A stretch of DNA of 64,000 bases from Mycobacteroides chelonae. Lineage in GTDB: Bacteria > Actinomycetota > Actinomycetes > Mycobacteriales > Mycobacteriaceae. The notes under the pieces are model-generated. The model was not told the DNA's origin, made no database searches, and saw nothing but the letters and a program-made list of their open reading frames with translations. Position 1 is the first letter of the stretch; each line of letters starts with the position of its first letter. Position numbers and translations under genes: made by a program. The stretch lies in the NCBI RefSeq assembly GCF_016767715.1, contig NZ_CP050145.1:372001-436000 (forward strand), given 5' to 3'. Shown here piece after piece: positions 50,495 through 57,886 of this stretch.

Positions 50495-50841
50495 AAAAAC
50501 GGGCGACGGTCCGAATGAATCGGCCCGCCGCCCGTTAGCACGGATCCTCCGGTTACCAAGCGTGCAATGTGGGTTGTGTGGGTGGCCTCGGCGCTTTCAC
50601 GACGCTTCCAACTCGGACTTCACCCAAGAAGTCTGATGAATTGTCTCTGTTCGCGATTACGCAGGCCCACAACGCTTCTGCCCTTGTCGCGGCGTGCTCC
50701 GCGTGGGTGCCGTGGTCCGTGCTGGGAATCCTAGGTCGGGAGATCGATCCTTCTCTTCCGGGTCGACCTTGGCCTTGCCAGGCTTCCGTACCTACTTTCT
50801 ACACTGAGACGACGGTCACATCAAGGGGTAATTCGTTTGGT
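50495..50841 (-). ncRNA. ms1: Probable Ms1 / MTS2823-type RNA (RNA polymerase-binding sRNA)
   Basis: The 411-bp space between the stops of Rv3662c- and Rv3661-type genes is where mycobacteria encode the abundant Ms1/MTS2823 RNA, on the strand of the Rv3661-type gene. Here the minus strand has a candidate -10 (TAACAAT, 50854-50848), no credible ORF, and ends in a 12-bp hairpin (one mismatch) followed by TTTTT. The length of about 347 nt is near the about 300 nt known for Ms1. Ms1 binds core RNA polymerase lacking sigma in M. smegmatis. Exact ends, especially the 5' end, are estimates. Confidence 0.7.
50498..50536 (-). terminator. Terminator of the Ms1-type RNA
   Basis: Arms CCGCCGCCCGTT and AACGGGCGACGG (11 of 12 pairs) with a 15-nt loop are followed on the minus strand by TTTTTAATG. 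It could also stop readthrough from the plus-strand Fic-like gene. Confidence 0.75.
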
Positions 50842-50885
50842 CACTGCATTGTTACGTGCGTGCCGAAAGTGACATGTGTCTAGTA

Positions 50886-51767
50886 CTACGGCCGTAGCTT
50901 GCGAATCAGCGAATAGGTAAGTGCGCCAGCGGCGATCGCGCTCAGCCCCACGGCCGCCGTAGTGGCGGCCGCCGCGCCGGAGGGAACGGGTATCCGGTCG
51001 CCCAGCGACACGGGCCGTGAGAACGTCAGCACTGGCCATCCGCGTGCCATGGATTCCTTGCGTAGCGCCCGGTCCGGGTTGACGGCTGTCGGGTGACCGA
51101 CAGACTCCAACATGGGCAGGTCGGTGATCGAATCGGAGTAGGCGTAGCAGTGCTCCAGTGGGTAGCCCTCGCGCTTGGCGAGTTCCTGGATCGCGGCCAC
51201 CTTGCCTTCCCCGTAGCAGTAGAAGGCGACATCTCCGGTGTACTTACCTTCTTCCACCACCATGCGCGTGGCCATGGCATGGGTGGCGCCGAGTGCGCGC
51301 GCTATGGGGGCCACGATCTCTTCGCCGGACGCCGAGACCACCACAACATCACGGCCGCAGAGTTTGTGATCGGCGATCAGATCGGCCGCCTCGGCGAACA
51401 CCAACGGATCGACGATGTCGTGCAGTGTCTCGGCCACGATCGCCTTCACCTGTTCGACATCCCACCCCGTACACATGTTGGTGATGTGTGTGCGCATGCG
51501 ATCCATCTGGTCGTGATCGGCACCCGACAGCAAGAAGAAGAACTGCGCATAACTCGATTTCAAGACAGCGCGTCTATTTATTAGGCCCTGGTCGAAGAAC
51601 GGCTTGCTAAAGGCGAGGGTGCTCGACTTTGCGATCACGGTCTTATCCAGATCGAAGAAGGCCGCCGTTCTGGGGGCTTGGCCGGCGTCCGTGGGCTCAC
51701 TGATGGCCGCGGCATCCCGGTCTTCGACAGACGGAGAGGATCCGGGTGCCGTTGCGTGGTCGGTCAC
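50886..51767 (-). CDS. HAD-family phosphatase, SerB-like (HAD-IB), with C-terminal anchor
   Basis: A 293-residue protein equivalent to Rv3661. HAD motif I is F-F-D-L-D-K-T (Asp39, Asp41), motif II V-S-A-S-G, motif III near a Lys after G-E-G-K, motif IV Y-S-D-S-I-T-D-L-P. A last hydrophobic helix (about 262-283) suggests membrane attachment. Members of the HAD-IB/PSPase-like branch hydrolyse small phosphates; the substrate is unknown. Mycobacteria keep it between the Ms1- and 6C-type RNAs. Confidence 0.87.
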   Translation of the reverse strand: MTDHATAPGSSPSVEDRDAAAISEPTDAGQAPRTAAFFDLDKTVIAKSSTLAFSKPFFDQGLINRRAVLKSSYAQFFFLLSGADHDQMDRMRTHITNMCTGWDVEQVKAIVAETLHDIVDPLVFAEAADLIADHKLCGRDVVVVSASGEEIVAPIARALGATHAMATRMVVEEGKYTGDVAFYCYGEGKVAAIQELAKREGYPLEHCYAYSDSITDLPMLESVGHPTAVNPDRALRKESMARGWPVLTFSRPVSLGDRIPVPSGAAAATTAAVGLSAIAAGALTYSLIRKLRP

Positions 51768-51900
51768 AGCTCGAGGATAGATCTCACGGACTACATCGTC
51801 GGGTCCATCAGTAAAGTCCCAGTTCAGCCGGGGTCGTCTGGTAACGCGGCTACGCCAGAAGAAGGGTTGCCTTTCTTTGGCTTTTTTCAGCCGATTGGTC

Positions 51901-51931
51901 TTGCCACCCTTACCTGGTTCGTGTGTATAGT
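51901..51931 (+). promoter_or_regulatory. Promoter of 6C RNA
   Basis: TATAGT at 51926-51931 is an excellent -10 placed six bases before the first hairpin of the RNA; TTGCCA (51901-51906) is a possible -35 with a long 19-bp spacer. Confidence 0.6.
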
Positions 51932-51936
51932 GGGGT

Positions 51937-52031
51937 TACTCGGCTATGCCGAGTGTGTCTCAGCCCGACCCCCCGGGGCTGAAGCACGACGACCCTCGCC
52001 TCCTCCCCCCCTGGCGAGGGTCGTCCTCTTT
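51937..52031 (+). ncRNA. 6C RNA (B11 small RNA)
   Basis: About 95 nt with a 5' hairpin (51938-51954) and two stem-loops whose loops carry runs of at least six C: stem 51960-51966/51976-51982 with loop G-A-C6-G, and a 13-bp stem 51988-52000/52013-52025 with a C7 loop, followed by CTCTTTT. Two C6-loop hairpins, the second being the terminator, define the actinobacterial 6C RNA, and the position between Rv3661- and Rv3660c-type genes matches B11 of M. tuberculosis. The C-rich loops base-pair with G-rich ribosome binding sites of targets. The 5' end is inferred from the -10 at 51926. Confidence 0.9.
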
Positions 52032-52141
52032 TCTGGGGACGTTTGTCACCGATTTTTTGCGGCTCATCCCGGATCTATCCACAGATTCGTATCCATCCCC
52101 AATCTCGATGAGGCCGCTGGCGTTCACGTCGTGCAACCTTG

Positions 52142-53227
52142 ATGGTGGAGCGCGTGGAGGCAAATGCGGGGGAGCCGATCGTCGTGGCAGTCGGCGATGG
52201 ACGGCTTGGCAACGACATCGAGCGGATCGTCGCCGCGACTGGCAGGCCACTGATCACCGCTACCGATGCCGGTTCGATCGGCAGACAGGCCTGGACCCGC
52301 GCGAGTGCGGTGCTGCTCGATGGAGCCGACCCGTCGTTGGAAGCTGTGATCAGACTGCCTCGTCGGGCTCGGGTGTTACTCATCTCTGGGGACGAGCCGA
52401 CAAGCGAGATGTGGCGCAGAGCGGTCGCGGTGGGTGCCGAGCAGGTGCTCACGTTGCCCGAGGACGAAGTCAGGCTCATCGAGGCATGTGCGGCGATGCC
52501 GGTCAGCGCCTCGGCGGGTCGCGCCCCGGTGATTGCGGTGGTGGGAGGACGCGGTGGTGCCGGTGCGTCGGTGCTGTGTGCGGCGATTGGTCTCTGCGTG
52601 CCGGGCGGTGCGCTCATCGTGGATGCCGATCCGTACGGAGGCGGAATCGACCTACTGCTCGGATGGGAGGACGTCGAGGGCCTGCGCTGGCCGGACATCG
52701 ATATGCGCAGTGGTCGAGTGGGTTTCGATGCTCTTCGACGTGCGCTGCCGCATCGGCGCGGGCTTGTCGTGGTGTCGGGCGACAGAACGGGTGGCGGAGG
52801 CAACACGGAGGCGATCGGTGGGGTCATCGATAGTGCACGCGACGCTGGCGTGCCGGTGATCGTCGACCTTCCGCGGCGTCTCGGTGCGACAAGTGTGGCC
52901 GCACTGGAGCGCGCGGATCTGGTGGTCGTGGTGACACCTGCCGAGGTGCGAGCCTGCGCGGCCGCTGCGCTTGTGACCAGCGCGATACAGCTCATCAATC
53001 CGAACGTCGGCGTTGTGGTGCGAGGTCCGGCTCCGAGCGGGTTGCGGGCGGCCGAGGTGGCCGAAATCGTGGGGGCCCCAATGATCGCCGCGATGCGGCC
53101 GGAACCGAATCTCGGCAATCGCCTCGACAACGGCGGTCTGCGATTATCGCGCCGTTCACCGTTGACGGGTGCCGCGCACGCCGTGCTGGCGCTGGTCTCG
53201 CGGGAGGGCAAGGGGGCGGCGGCATGA
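52142..53227 (+). CDS. ssd: Ssd: septum-site-determining / TadZ-CpaE-like protein
   Basis: A 361-residue MinD/CpaE-superfamily protein. An N-terminal receiver-like domain (about 10-110) is followed by a ParA-like domain, whose P-loop reads G-G-R-G-G-A-G-A-S, with the usual GKT changed to a Ser-ended deviant, then V-D-A-D-P-Y-G-G-G-I-D. It is equivalent to Rv3660c, which interferes with septum formation when overexpressed; its position at the head of tad genes suggests TadZ-like pilus positioning. ATG 52142 is chosen; TTG 52139 and later GTGs are alternatives. It overlaps tadA by 4 nt. Confidence 0.87.
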   Translation: MVERVEANAGEPIVVAVGDGRLGNDIERIVAATGRPLITATDAGSIGRQAWTRASAVLLDGADPSLEAVIRLPRRARVLLISGDEPTSEMWRRAVAVGAEQVLTLPEDEVRLIEACAAMPVSASAGRAPVIAVVGGRGGAGASVLCAAIGLCVPGGALIVDADPYGGGIDLLLGWEDVEGLRWPDIDMRSGRVGFDALRRALPHRRGLVVVSGDRTGGGGNTEAIGGVIDSARDAGVPVIVDLPRRLGATSVAALERADLVVVVTPAEVRACAAAALVTSAIQLINPNVGVVVRGPAPSGLRAAEVAEIVGAPMIAAMRPEPNLGNRLDNGGLRLSRRSPLTGAAHAVLALVSREGKGAAA

Positions 53228-54384
53228 CCGGATCGCTGATCGATCGCGTTCGGGAACGGCTCGCGACCGAGAACGCGACGCTGCGTCCTACGGCGGTAGC
53301 GGCGGTGATACGCGCTGAATCCGGTGGCGTACTGGGTGATAGCGATGTGCTGCATAACATAAAGGAGCTCCAAAGTGAGCTGGCCGGTGCGGGCATCCTC
53401 GAGCCACTGTTAGGTGCGGACGGAGTTACAGACGTCTTGGTCACCGCGCCGGATCGGGTCTGGGTGGATGACGGTCAAGGATTGCGGCTCACCGCAGTGC
53501 GATTCGCCGACGAGGCCGCCGTGCGGCGACTCGCGCAGCGGCTGGCTCTCGCGGTGGGGCGACGTCTCGATGACGCGCAACCGTTTGTCGACGGTCAGCT
53601 GACAGGGATCGGCCCACCGCGTTCAGTGGTACGCCTTCATGCTGTGCTGGCGCCGATCGCGGTGGGCGGAACATGTGTCTCGCTGCGCGTATTACGCCCG
53701 ACTGCTAAGGGTTTGGATCAGCTGATCGCTGATGGCACCGTCGCTGAAGACGCTGGAGTCTTGCTTCGCGGGATGCTGGCGGCCCGGTTGGCCTTCCTCG
53801 TAACGGGGGGAACTGGCGCGGGTAAGACGACGCTGCTATCGGCCCTGCTCGGAGCCGTCCATCCATCGGAACGCATCATCTGCGCCGAGGACGCCGCCGA
53901 GCTCGCGCCGCGTCATCCGCATGTGGTCACGTTGGCTGCACGCACCGTCAACGTCGAGGGGGTGGGAGAGGTCACCCTCCGCCAGTTGGTGCGGCAGGCG
54001 TTACGGATGCGACCCGATCGCATCGTGGTGGGAGAGGTGCGGGGCGCCGAGGTGGTTGAGCTACTGACCGCACTGAACACCGGTCACGATGGAGGTGCGG
54101 GAACTGTCCACGCAAACGCCCCGGCAGAGGTCCCGGCAAGACTGGAAGCGCTCGGGGCGTTGGGTGGGCTCGATCGTGCCGCGCTCCACTCGCAGTTCGC
54201 CGCGGCCATTCAGTGCGTATGTCACATCAGGCGGTTTGGGAACATTCGGAAACTGACTGAGATCGCGGTGGTGTGCAAGGGTGACGACGGGATAGCGCGA
54301 GTGATACCCGCGTGGAATCTAGACGGTGGGCCTCGTTCCGGCGCGGAGCGGTTCGACGCATTGATCGCACGGGGTGTTACATGA
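53224..54384 (+). CDS. tadA: TadA/VirB11-type secretion ATPase
   Basis: A 386-residue hexameric traffic ATPase, equivalent to Rv3659c. It has Walker A G-G-T-G-A-G-K-T-T (about 197-205), an Asp box with E-D, R-I-I-C-A-E-D-A-A-E-L and the His box T-G-H-D-G-G-A-G-T-V-H-A-N. It powers assembly or export of Flp-type pilin. It overlaps the preceding and following genes by 4 nt (ATGA). Confidence 0.92.
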   Translation: MTGSLIDRVRERLATENATLRPTAVAAVIRAESGGVLGDSDVLHNIKELQSELAGAGILEPLLGADGVTDVLVTAPDRVWVDDGQGLRLTAVRFADEAAVRRLAQRLALAVGRRLDDAQPFVDGQLTGIGPPRSVVRLHAVLAPIAVGGTCVSLRVLRPTAKGLDQLIADGTVAEDAGVLLRGMLAARLAFLVTGGTGAGKTTLLSALLGAVHPSERIICAEDAAELAPRHPHVVTLAARTVNVEGVGEVTLRQLVRQALRMRPDRIVVGEVRGAEVVELLTALNTGHDGGAGTVHANAPAEVPARLEALGALGGLDRAALHSQFAAAIQCVCHIRRFGNIRKLTEIAVVCKGDDGIARVIPAWNLDGGPRSGAERFDALIARGVT

Positions 54385-55154
54385 CACCGCAGGCCCTACT
54401 GCTGCTCTCTGTCGCGTTACTTGTTGCACCGCAAAGGCATTCACGCTTATGGCAGAGGTCTTCCTCGCGGCGGTGGAACTGGAAACTGGCGGCAGCCCCG
54501 GTGGGAGTGCTGGTGCTGGCGGCCCTGTGGTTGTTGCCTCTGTCGGTGGTGATCGCGGTGGGGGTGGTGGGTGGAACCTTGTGCATGTGGTGGAGTCGCC
54601 GCTCCCGGCTGAAGGTCCAGTCGAAGGAACTGGCTGTTTTGGAGTCCGGCCTTGATGTCCTCGTCGGCGAGCTGAGGGTCGGTGCGCATCCGGTGCACGC
54701 ATTCGAAATCACTGCGGCGGAGCTTGGCGGAACGGTCGGGGAGGTGTTCGCGGCCATGGCCGCACGCGCACGTCTCGGGGTGAGACTGGATCCGGCGATG
54801 CCGAGACTGGGGCCATTGGCGGGCCAGTGGGATCGGATCGGCAGCGGCTGGGCACTGGCCCAGCAGCACGGTCTCGCGGTTGCCGATCTGCTTGACGCAT
54901 GTAGGACGGACCTGCAAGAGCGGCAACGATTTACCTCACGTGTTAACGCCGGGCTCGCCGGGCCTCGCGCGACCGCGGCAGTGCTCACCGGTCTGCCGGC
55001 AGTGGGAATCGGGTTGGGGCAGATGATCGGAGCCAAACCGCTCGCCGTGCTGAGCTCAGGTGGGTTCGGTGGCGTGCTGCTCGTTGTTGGGGTGGCTCTG
55101 GCGTGTGCAGGTCTGCTGTGGTCCGACGCTATTACGGGGAAGGCATTGCGATGA
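54381..55154 (+). CDS. tadB: TadB-like pilus assembly membrane protein
   Basis: A 257-residue type II secretion F-domain protein, equivalent to Rv3658c. Two N-terminal helices, a cytosolic T2SSF region (S-G-L-D-V-L-V-G-E-L-R-V-G-A onward, with V-F-A-A-M-A-A-R) and two C-terminal helices fit TadB. It would be the inner-membrane platform for the TadA ATPase. The start at 54381 overlaps the tadA stop; the frame upstream to 54312 is shadow. Confidence 0.88.
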   Translation: MTPQALLLLSVALLVAPQRHSRLWQRSSSRRWNWKLAAAPVGVLVLAALWLLPLSVVIAVGVVGGTLCMWWSRRSRLKVQSKELAVLESGLDVLVGELRVGAHPVHAFEITAAELGGTVGEVFAAMAARARLGVRLDPAMPRLGPLAGQWDRIGSGWALAQQHGLAVADLLDACRTDLQERQRFTSRVNAGLAGPRATAAVLTGLPAVGIGLGQMIGAKPLAVLSSGGFGGVLLVVGVALACAGLLWSDAITGKALR

Positions 55155-55735
55155 CCGCAGCGCTGCTGATGCTGGCCGCGGCGATTGTGACCGCGCCGGG
55201 AGCGTTGCGTGCTCGGGTCAGGCTGTCGCGTGCCGACGCAATTGTCTCTGCCGATCGCCGCGTGGCTGAAAAGGGTTTATTGGGAATGGCATTCAGTCTT
55301 GATGTGCTCAGCGTGTGTCTTCGATCGGGGATGCCGGTCGCAACCGCCGTGTTAGTGGTGTCGTCGTCCGCGCCGTCGGAACTGGCCCGCATCCTGAATC
55401 GCGCAGGGGAGATGCTCGCCTTGGGGGCACCGGCGTCTGCGGCCTGGGCTGACCCGGGAGCTTCGGATGATCCGGGATATGAGCAGCGGCAGGCGCTGAC
55501 CAGGCTAGCGCGGCGATCAGCCGACTCCGGTGCGGTGATGGCTGATGGCATCGCCTCGTTGGCCACTCAGTGTCGCAGGGATGCGCTGGATTCGGCAGTG
55601 GCCACTGCGGAACGGGCCGGTGTGCTTATCGGGGCGCCGCTGGGTCTGTGCTTTCTGCCGGCCTTCGTCTGTCTGGGCATTGTGCCTGTCGTCATGGGTT
55701 TGGCGCGGGATGTGTTCAGTAGTGGCGTGCTGTGA
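55151..55735 (+). CDS. tadC: TadC-like pilus assembly membrane protein
   Basis: A 194-residue protein equivalent to Rv3657c, shorter than classical TadC. An N-terminal helix, a T2SSF-type cytosolic region (L-D-V-L-S-V-C-L-R-S-G-M-P-V-A and later A-T-A-E-R-A-G-V-L-I-G-A-P-L-G) and a C-terminal hydrophobic pair are seen. It pairs with TadB. ATG 55151 overlaps the tadB stop. Confidence 0.87.
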   Translation: MTAALLMLAAAIVTAPGALRARVRLSRADAIVSADRRVAEKGLLGMAFSLDVLSVCLRSGMPVATAVLVVSSSAPSELARILNRAGEMLALGAPASAAWADPGASDDPGYEQRQALTRLARRSADSGAVMADGIASLATQCRRDALDSAVATAERAGVLIGAPLGLCFLPAFVCLGIVPVVMGLARDVFSSGVL

Positions 55736-56304
55736 CCCGCGGACCGACCGCGGGGTTGAAAGGTAGGGAATCCATTGATACGCAACATCTTGACGACGCT
55801 ACGTCGGCGGATGGTGGTGGTCGTCGAGTCAGAGGACGGCATGTCCACCGTCGAATATGCGATCGGGACGATCGCGGCGGCGGCCTTCGGAGCGATCCTC
55901 TACACGGTGGTCACCGGGGACTCGATTGTCAGTGCGCTTACCAACATCATCACGCGCGCGCTCAACACCGCCGTCTAGCGGGCGACACCGGAGCGGTTAC
56001 CGTCGAAGCCGCGTTCGGTATCGCAGCATTGGTGACGGTACTCGTGTTGTGTTCTGCGGGTATTCAAGCGGTGTCGATGCAGGTGCGTTGTGTGGACGCC
56101 TCGCGTGAGGCGGCACGGTTGGCCGCCCGCGGTGACGAAGGCGGTGGGAGAGGGGTCGCACACCGCCTTGCTCCTCGCGGCGCAGTGGTCGAGGTTCGGC
56201 GCGACGGTGATTACGTGGTGGCGCGGGTTACCGCGAGAAGCCGGTTGTTGCCCGCCATCACGATTGCCGCCGAATCGGTTTCCGCGATGGAACCCGAGGG
56301 CTGA
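55732..56304 (+). CDS. TadE-like minor pilin, start uncertain
   Basis: Clear TadE-like coding runs from about 55975 to 56304: G-A-V-T-V-E-A-A-F-G-I-A-A-L-V-T-V, one membrane helix, then a soluble tail with A-S-R-E-A-A-R-L-A-A-R-G. It is equivalent to Rv3655c. In this frame no ATG, GTG or TTG exists between GTG 55732 and the helix, so the listed start would mean an out-of-frame overlap across the whole pilin gene, and the encoded extension looks random. Re-initiation at a non-canonical codon next to the pilin stop (55976-55978) is as plausible. It ends where the next minor pilin has begun. Confidence 0.65.
   Translation: MTRGPTAGLKGRESIDTQHLDDATSADGGGRRVRGRHVHRRICDRDDRGGGLRSDPLHGGHRGLDCQCAYQHHHARAQHRRLAGDTGAVTVEAAFGIAALVTVLVLCSAGIQAVSMQVRCVDASREAARLAARGDEGGGRGVAHRLAPRGAVVEVRRDGDYVVARVTARSRLLPAITIAAESVSAMEPEG
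55775..55978 (+). CDS. Flp/DUF4244-type pilin
   Basis: A 67-residue protein with a short basic leader (R-N-I-L-T-T-L-R-R-R) and the prepilin core G-M-S-T-V-E-Y-A-I-G-T-I-A-A-A-A, with Glu at +5 after the Gly, as in class III signal sequences. One membrane helix follows. It is equivalent to Rv3656c and is the probable major pilin of the locus. TTG 55775 is the only start; a weak purine stretch AAAGGTAGGG lies about ten bases upstream. No prepilin peptidase gene lies in the window. Confidence 0.85.
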   Translation: MIRNILTTLRRRMVVVVESEDGMSTVEYAIGTIAAAAFGAILYTVVTGDSIVSALTNIITRALNTAV

Positions 56305-56647
56305 GGAAGGCTCGGCGACCATCGTCGCGGTGGCGATGATGGTCGTGCTGCTGGCGCTGACCGCAGGAGGCGCTGCGGTGGGCTCGGCGGTGGTGGCGCG
56401 GCATCGCGCGCAGGCCGCCGCTGATCTATCTGCGCTGGCTGGTGCACAGCGTGCGCTGTACGGCGCGGCTTCGGCCTGCGACAAGGTGGCCGTTGTTGCC
56501 CGGAGGATGGGTGCCACTGTCAACAGTTGCGTAGTTGAGGACCTCGATGTTGTTGTCGGGGTGAGTTTTCCGGCGATGTTAGGCCGGTTCGGTGTGGGTC
56601 CGGCCCGGGCGGCGGCCCGTGCCGGACCGGTCACCGGCGACGGGTGA
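56264..56647 (+). CDS. TadG/TadE-like minor pilin (Rv3654c-type)
   Basis: A 127-residue protein from TTG 56264 with G-S-A-T-I-V-A-V-A-M-M-V-V-L-L-A-L-T, a DUF4244/TadG-type anchor, then V-V-A-R-H-R-A-Q-A-A-A-D-L-S-A-L-A-G-A, the usual helicase/secretion-neighbourhood TadE motif, and one Cys pair. The start choice is weak: the TTG lies inside the upstream gene (41-bp overlap) with no binding site. It is the last gene of the ssd-tad operon and converges with the TetR gene 12 bp away. Confidence 0.72.
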   Translation: MPPNRFPRWNPRAEEGSATIVAVAMMVVLLALTAGGAAVGSAVVARHRAQAAADLSALAGAQRALYGAASACDKVAVVARRMGATVNSCVVEDLDVVVGVSFPAMLGRFGVGPARAAARAGPVTGDG

Positions 56648-56659
56648 CGGCGGTACTGA

Positions 56660-57295
56660 TCAGCGTTTGTCTGTTGATGGCGGTGAATCGAGATTGGGGG
56701 CCACGGCGGCATAGAAGATTTCGACGTAGATGTCGATCATGTGTTGGCGGTCCAGGTCGGGGCGGGACTGCCACCAATGCCCGAGGCGTTCGGCTGCACC
56801 GGACATGGCGTGCGAGAGTCCTTCGGCGAAAAGCTTAGGTACGTCGGGATGGTCCTTGGTGATCAGCGCGTAGGTAGTCTCGATGTTGTCCAACCGCAAG
56901 GCGGAGAGTTCTTCACGTGACTCGGCAGGCAACACCGCGGCGCTGCCGTAAATAAGTTCCCACCGCTCGGGATGAGTCTCCAAGAGCTCGAAGAACACGT
57001 CGGCGGCGGTGGCGAACTGGTCGCGCACGGTCAGCGTGGGATCTACCCGCTGTATCAGCGTCTGCGCGAAATCAGCCTGTGCGCGCCGCGCGCACGCCAG
57101 ATATGCGCCATCTTTGGTTGTGAAGTGACGGTAGGCAATGGGCTTGGTGACGCCTGCGGCCTGGGCGATATCGCTCAACGACACTGCGGCGAAGCCGCGC
57201 TCGAAGAACAACTGCTCGGCGGTGTCCAGCAGGTGCGCGTGGCGCTCTGCCCACGGACGACGCGAGCCCACGCCGGACGTCAAAGCTGCCTCCAT
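56660..57295 (-). CDS. TetR-family repressor divergent from mmpS-mmpL
   Basis: A 211-residue TetR protein: HTH with V-S-L-S-D-I-A-Q-A-A-G-V-T, then A-Y-R-H-F-T-T-K, and a C-terminal ligand domain. The divergent arrangement with mmpS-mmpL and two palindromes in the 129-bp gap indicate it controls this pair, as other mycobacterial TetR regulators control MmpL exporters; the inducer is unknown. The start ATG 57295 is at the edge of the operator region. Confidence 0.88.
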   Translation of the reverse strand: MEAALTSGVGSRRPWAERHAHLLDTAEQLFFERGFAAVSLSDIAQAAGVTKPIAYRHFTTKDGAYLACARRAQADFAQTLIQRVDPTLTVRDQFATAADVFFELLETHPERWELIYGSAAVLPAESREELSALRLDNIETTYALITKDHPDVPKLFAEGLSHAMSGAAERLGHWWQSRPDLDRQHMIDIYVEIFYAAVAPNLDSPPSTDKR

Positions 57296-57314
57296 GGTTC
57301 AACAGCCTAGCCGA

Positions 57315-57357
57315 CTTGTTACTTTTGGTAACAAGAGCTATGTTACCGAAGGTAACA
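57315..57357. promoter_or_regulatory. Two TetR operators between tetR and mmpS
   Basis: Site 1 is CTTGTTAC-TTTTG-GTAACAAG (57315-57335) and site 2 is TGTTACC-GAA-GGTAACA (57341-57357). Both have the core GTTAC-N5-GTAAC, and their centres are 24 bp apart. They cover the probable promoters of both divergent transcripts, 20-41 bp from the repressor start. Confidence 0.8.
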
Positions 57358-57424
57358 ACGACACGAGCGGCAAGGAGGATCGCGTGTCCGCTATCCATCC
57401 CGTCCAGGTCAGGGGTACTCAGCT

Positions 57425-57886
57425 ATGAGTCGGCACAAACAGTCGCGAGGCCGTGCCGGTCGACTTCTCGGCACGTTGTGGATGCCTTTGGTGGCGCTCA
57501 TCGTCATCGTGGTCGTTGGCTTCGGAGTCAATCGGATTCGAGAGAAGTCGCAGGCAATCAGCCATCCGGCGACCACCCGCCCGATTCCGGCCACGGTTGT
57601 TCAGATCAATCCCAAGAACGTCACTTACGAGGTGTTCGGCAATTTGGGAACCAGCGGGAAGGTGTCCTATGCCAACCTCAACAGCGAACCCGTCGACGTC
57701 GTGCTGACCGCATTGCCGTGGTCGGTCTCTGAAACCACGATGTCGTCGGCCGCGTCGCTGAGCCTGGTCGCCCAGGTGGACGGGGACTCGCTGGGCTGCC
57801 GCATCCGGGTCAACGGCGAGGTCCGCGAGGAACAGGTTGTCAACCATGCCAGTGCCGCGGTCGCATGCACGGTGACGGCAGCATGA
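57425..57886 (+). CDS. MmpS-family membrane protein
   Basis: A 153-residue protein with a basic cytosolic start, one membrane helix (about 18-37) and an MmpS immunoglobulin-like periplasmic domain: V-T-Y-E-V-F-G, a beta sandwich and C-x-I-x-V-N-G-x-V, with Cys pair for the usual disulfide. It forms the adaptor of the neighbouring MmpL exporter, which it overlaps by 4 nt. The start is ATG 57425. Confidence 0.9.
   Translation: MSRHKQSRGRAGRLLGTLWMPLVALIVIVVVGFGVNRIREKSQAISHPATTRPIPATVVQINPKNVTYEVFGNLGTSGKVSYANLNSEPVDVVLTALPWSVSETTMSSAASLSLVAQVDGDSLGCRIRVNGEVREEQVVNHASAAVACTVTAA

Noticed and set aside
50569..50883. 104-aa plus-strand ORF between the Fic-like and HAD genes
   Set aside because: It is antisense to the Ms1-type RNA, has unusual composition for this genome and matches no family.
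52075..53373. 432-aa minus-strand ORF opposite ssd and tadA
   Set aside because: It is a low-complexity Ala/Arg/Pro/Thr-rich shadow with no domain, spanning two real gene ends.
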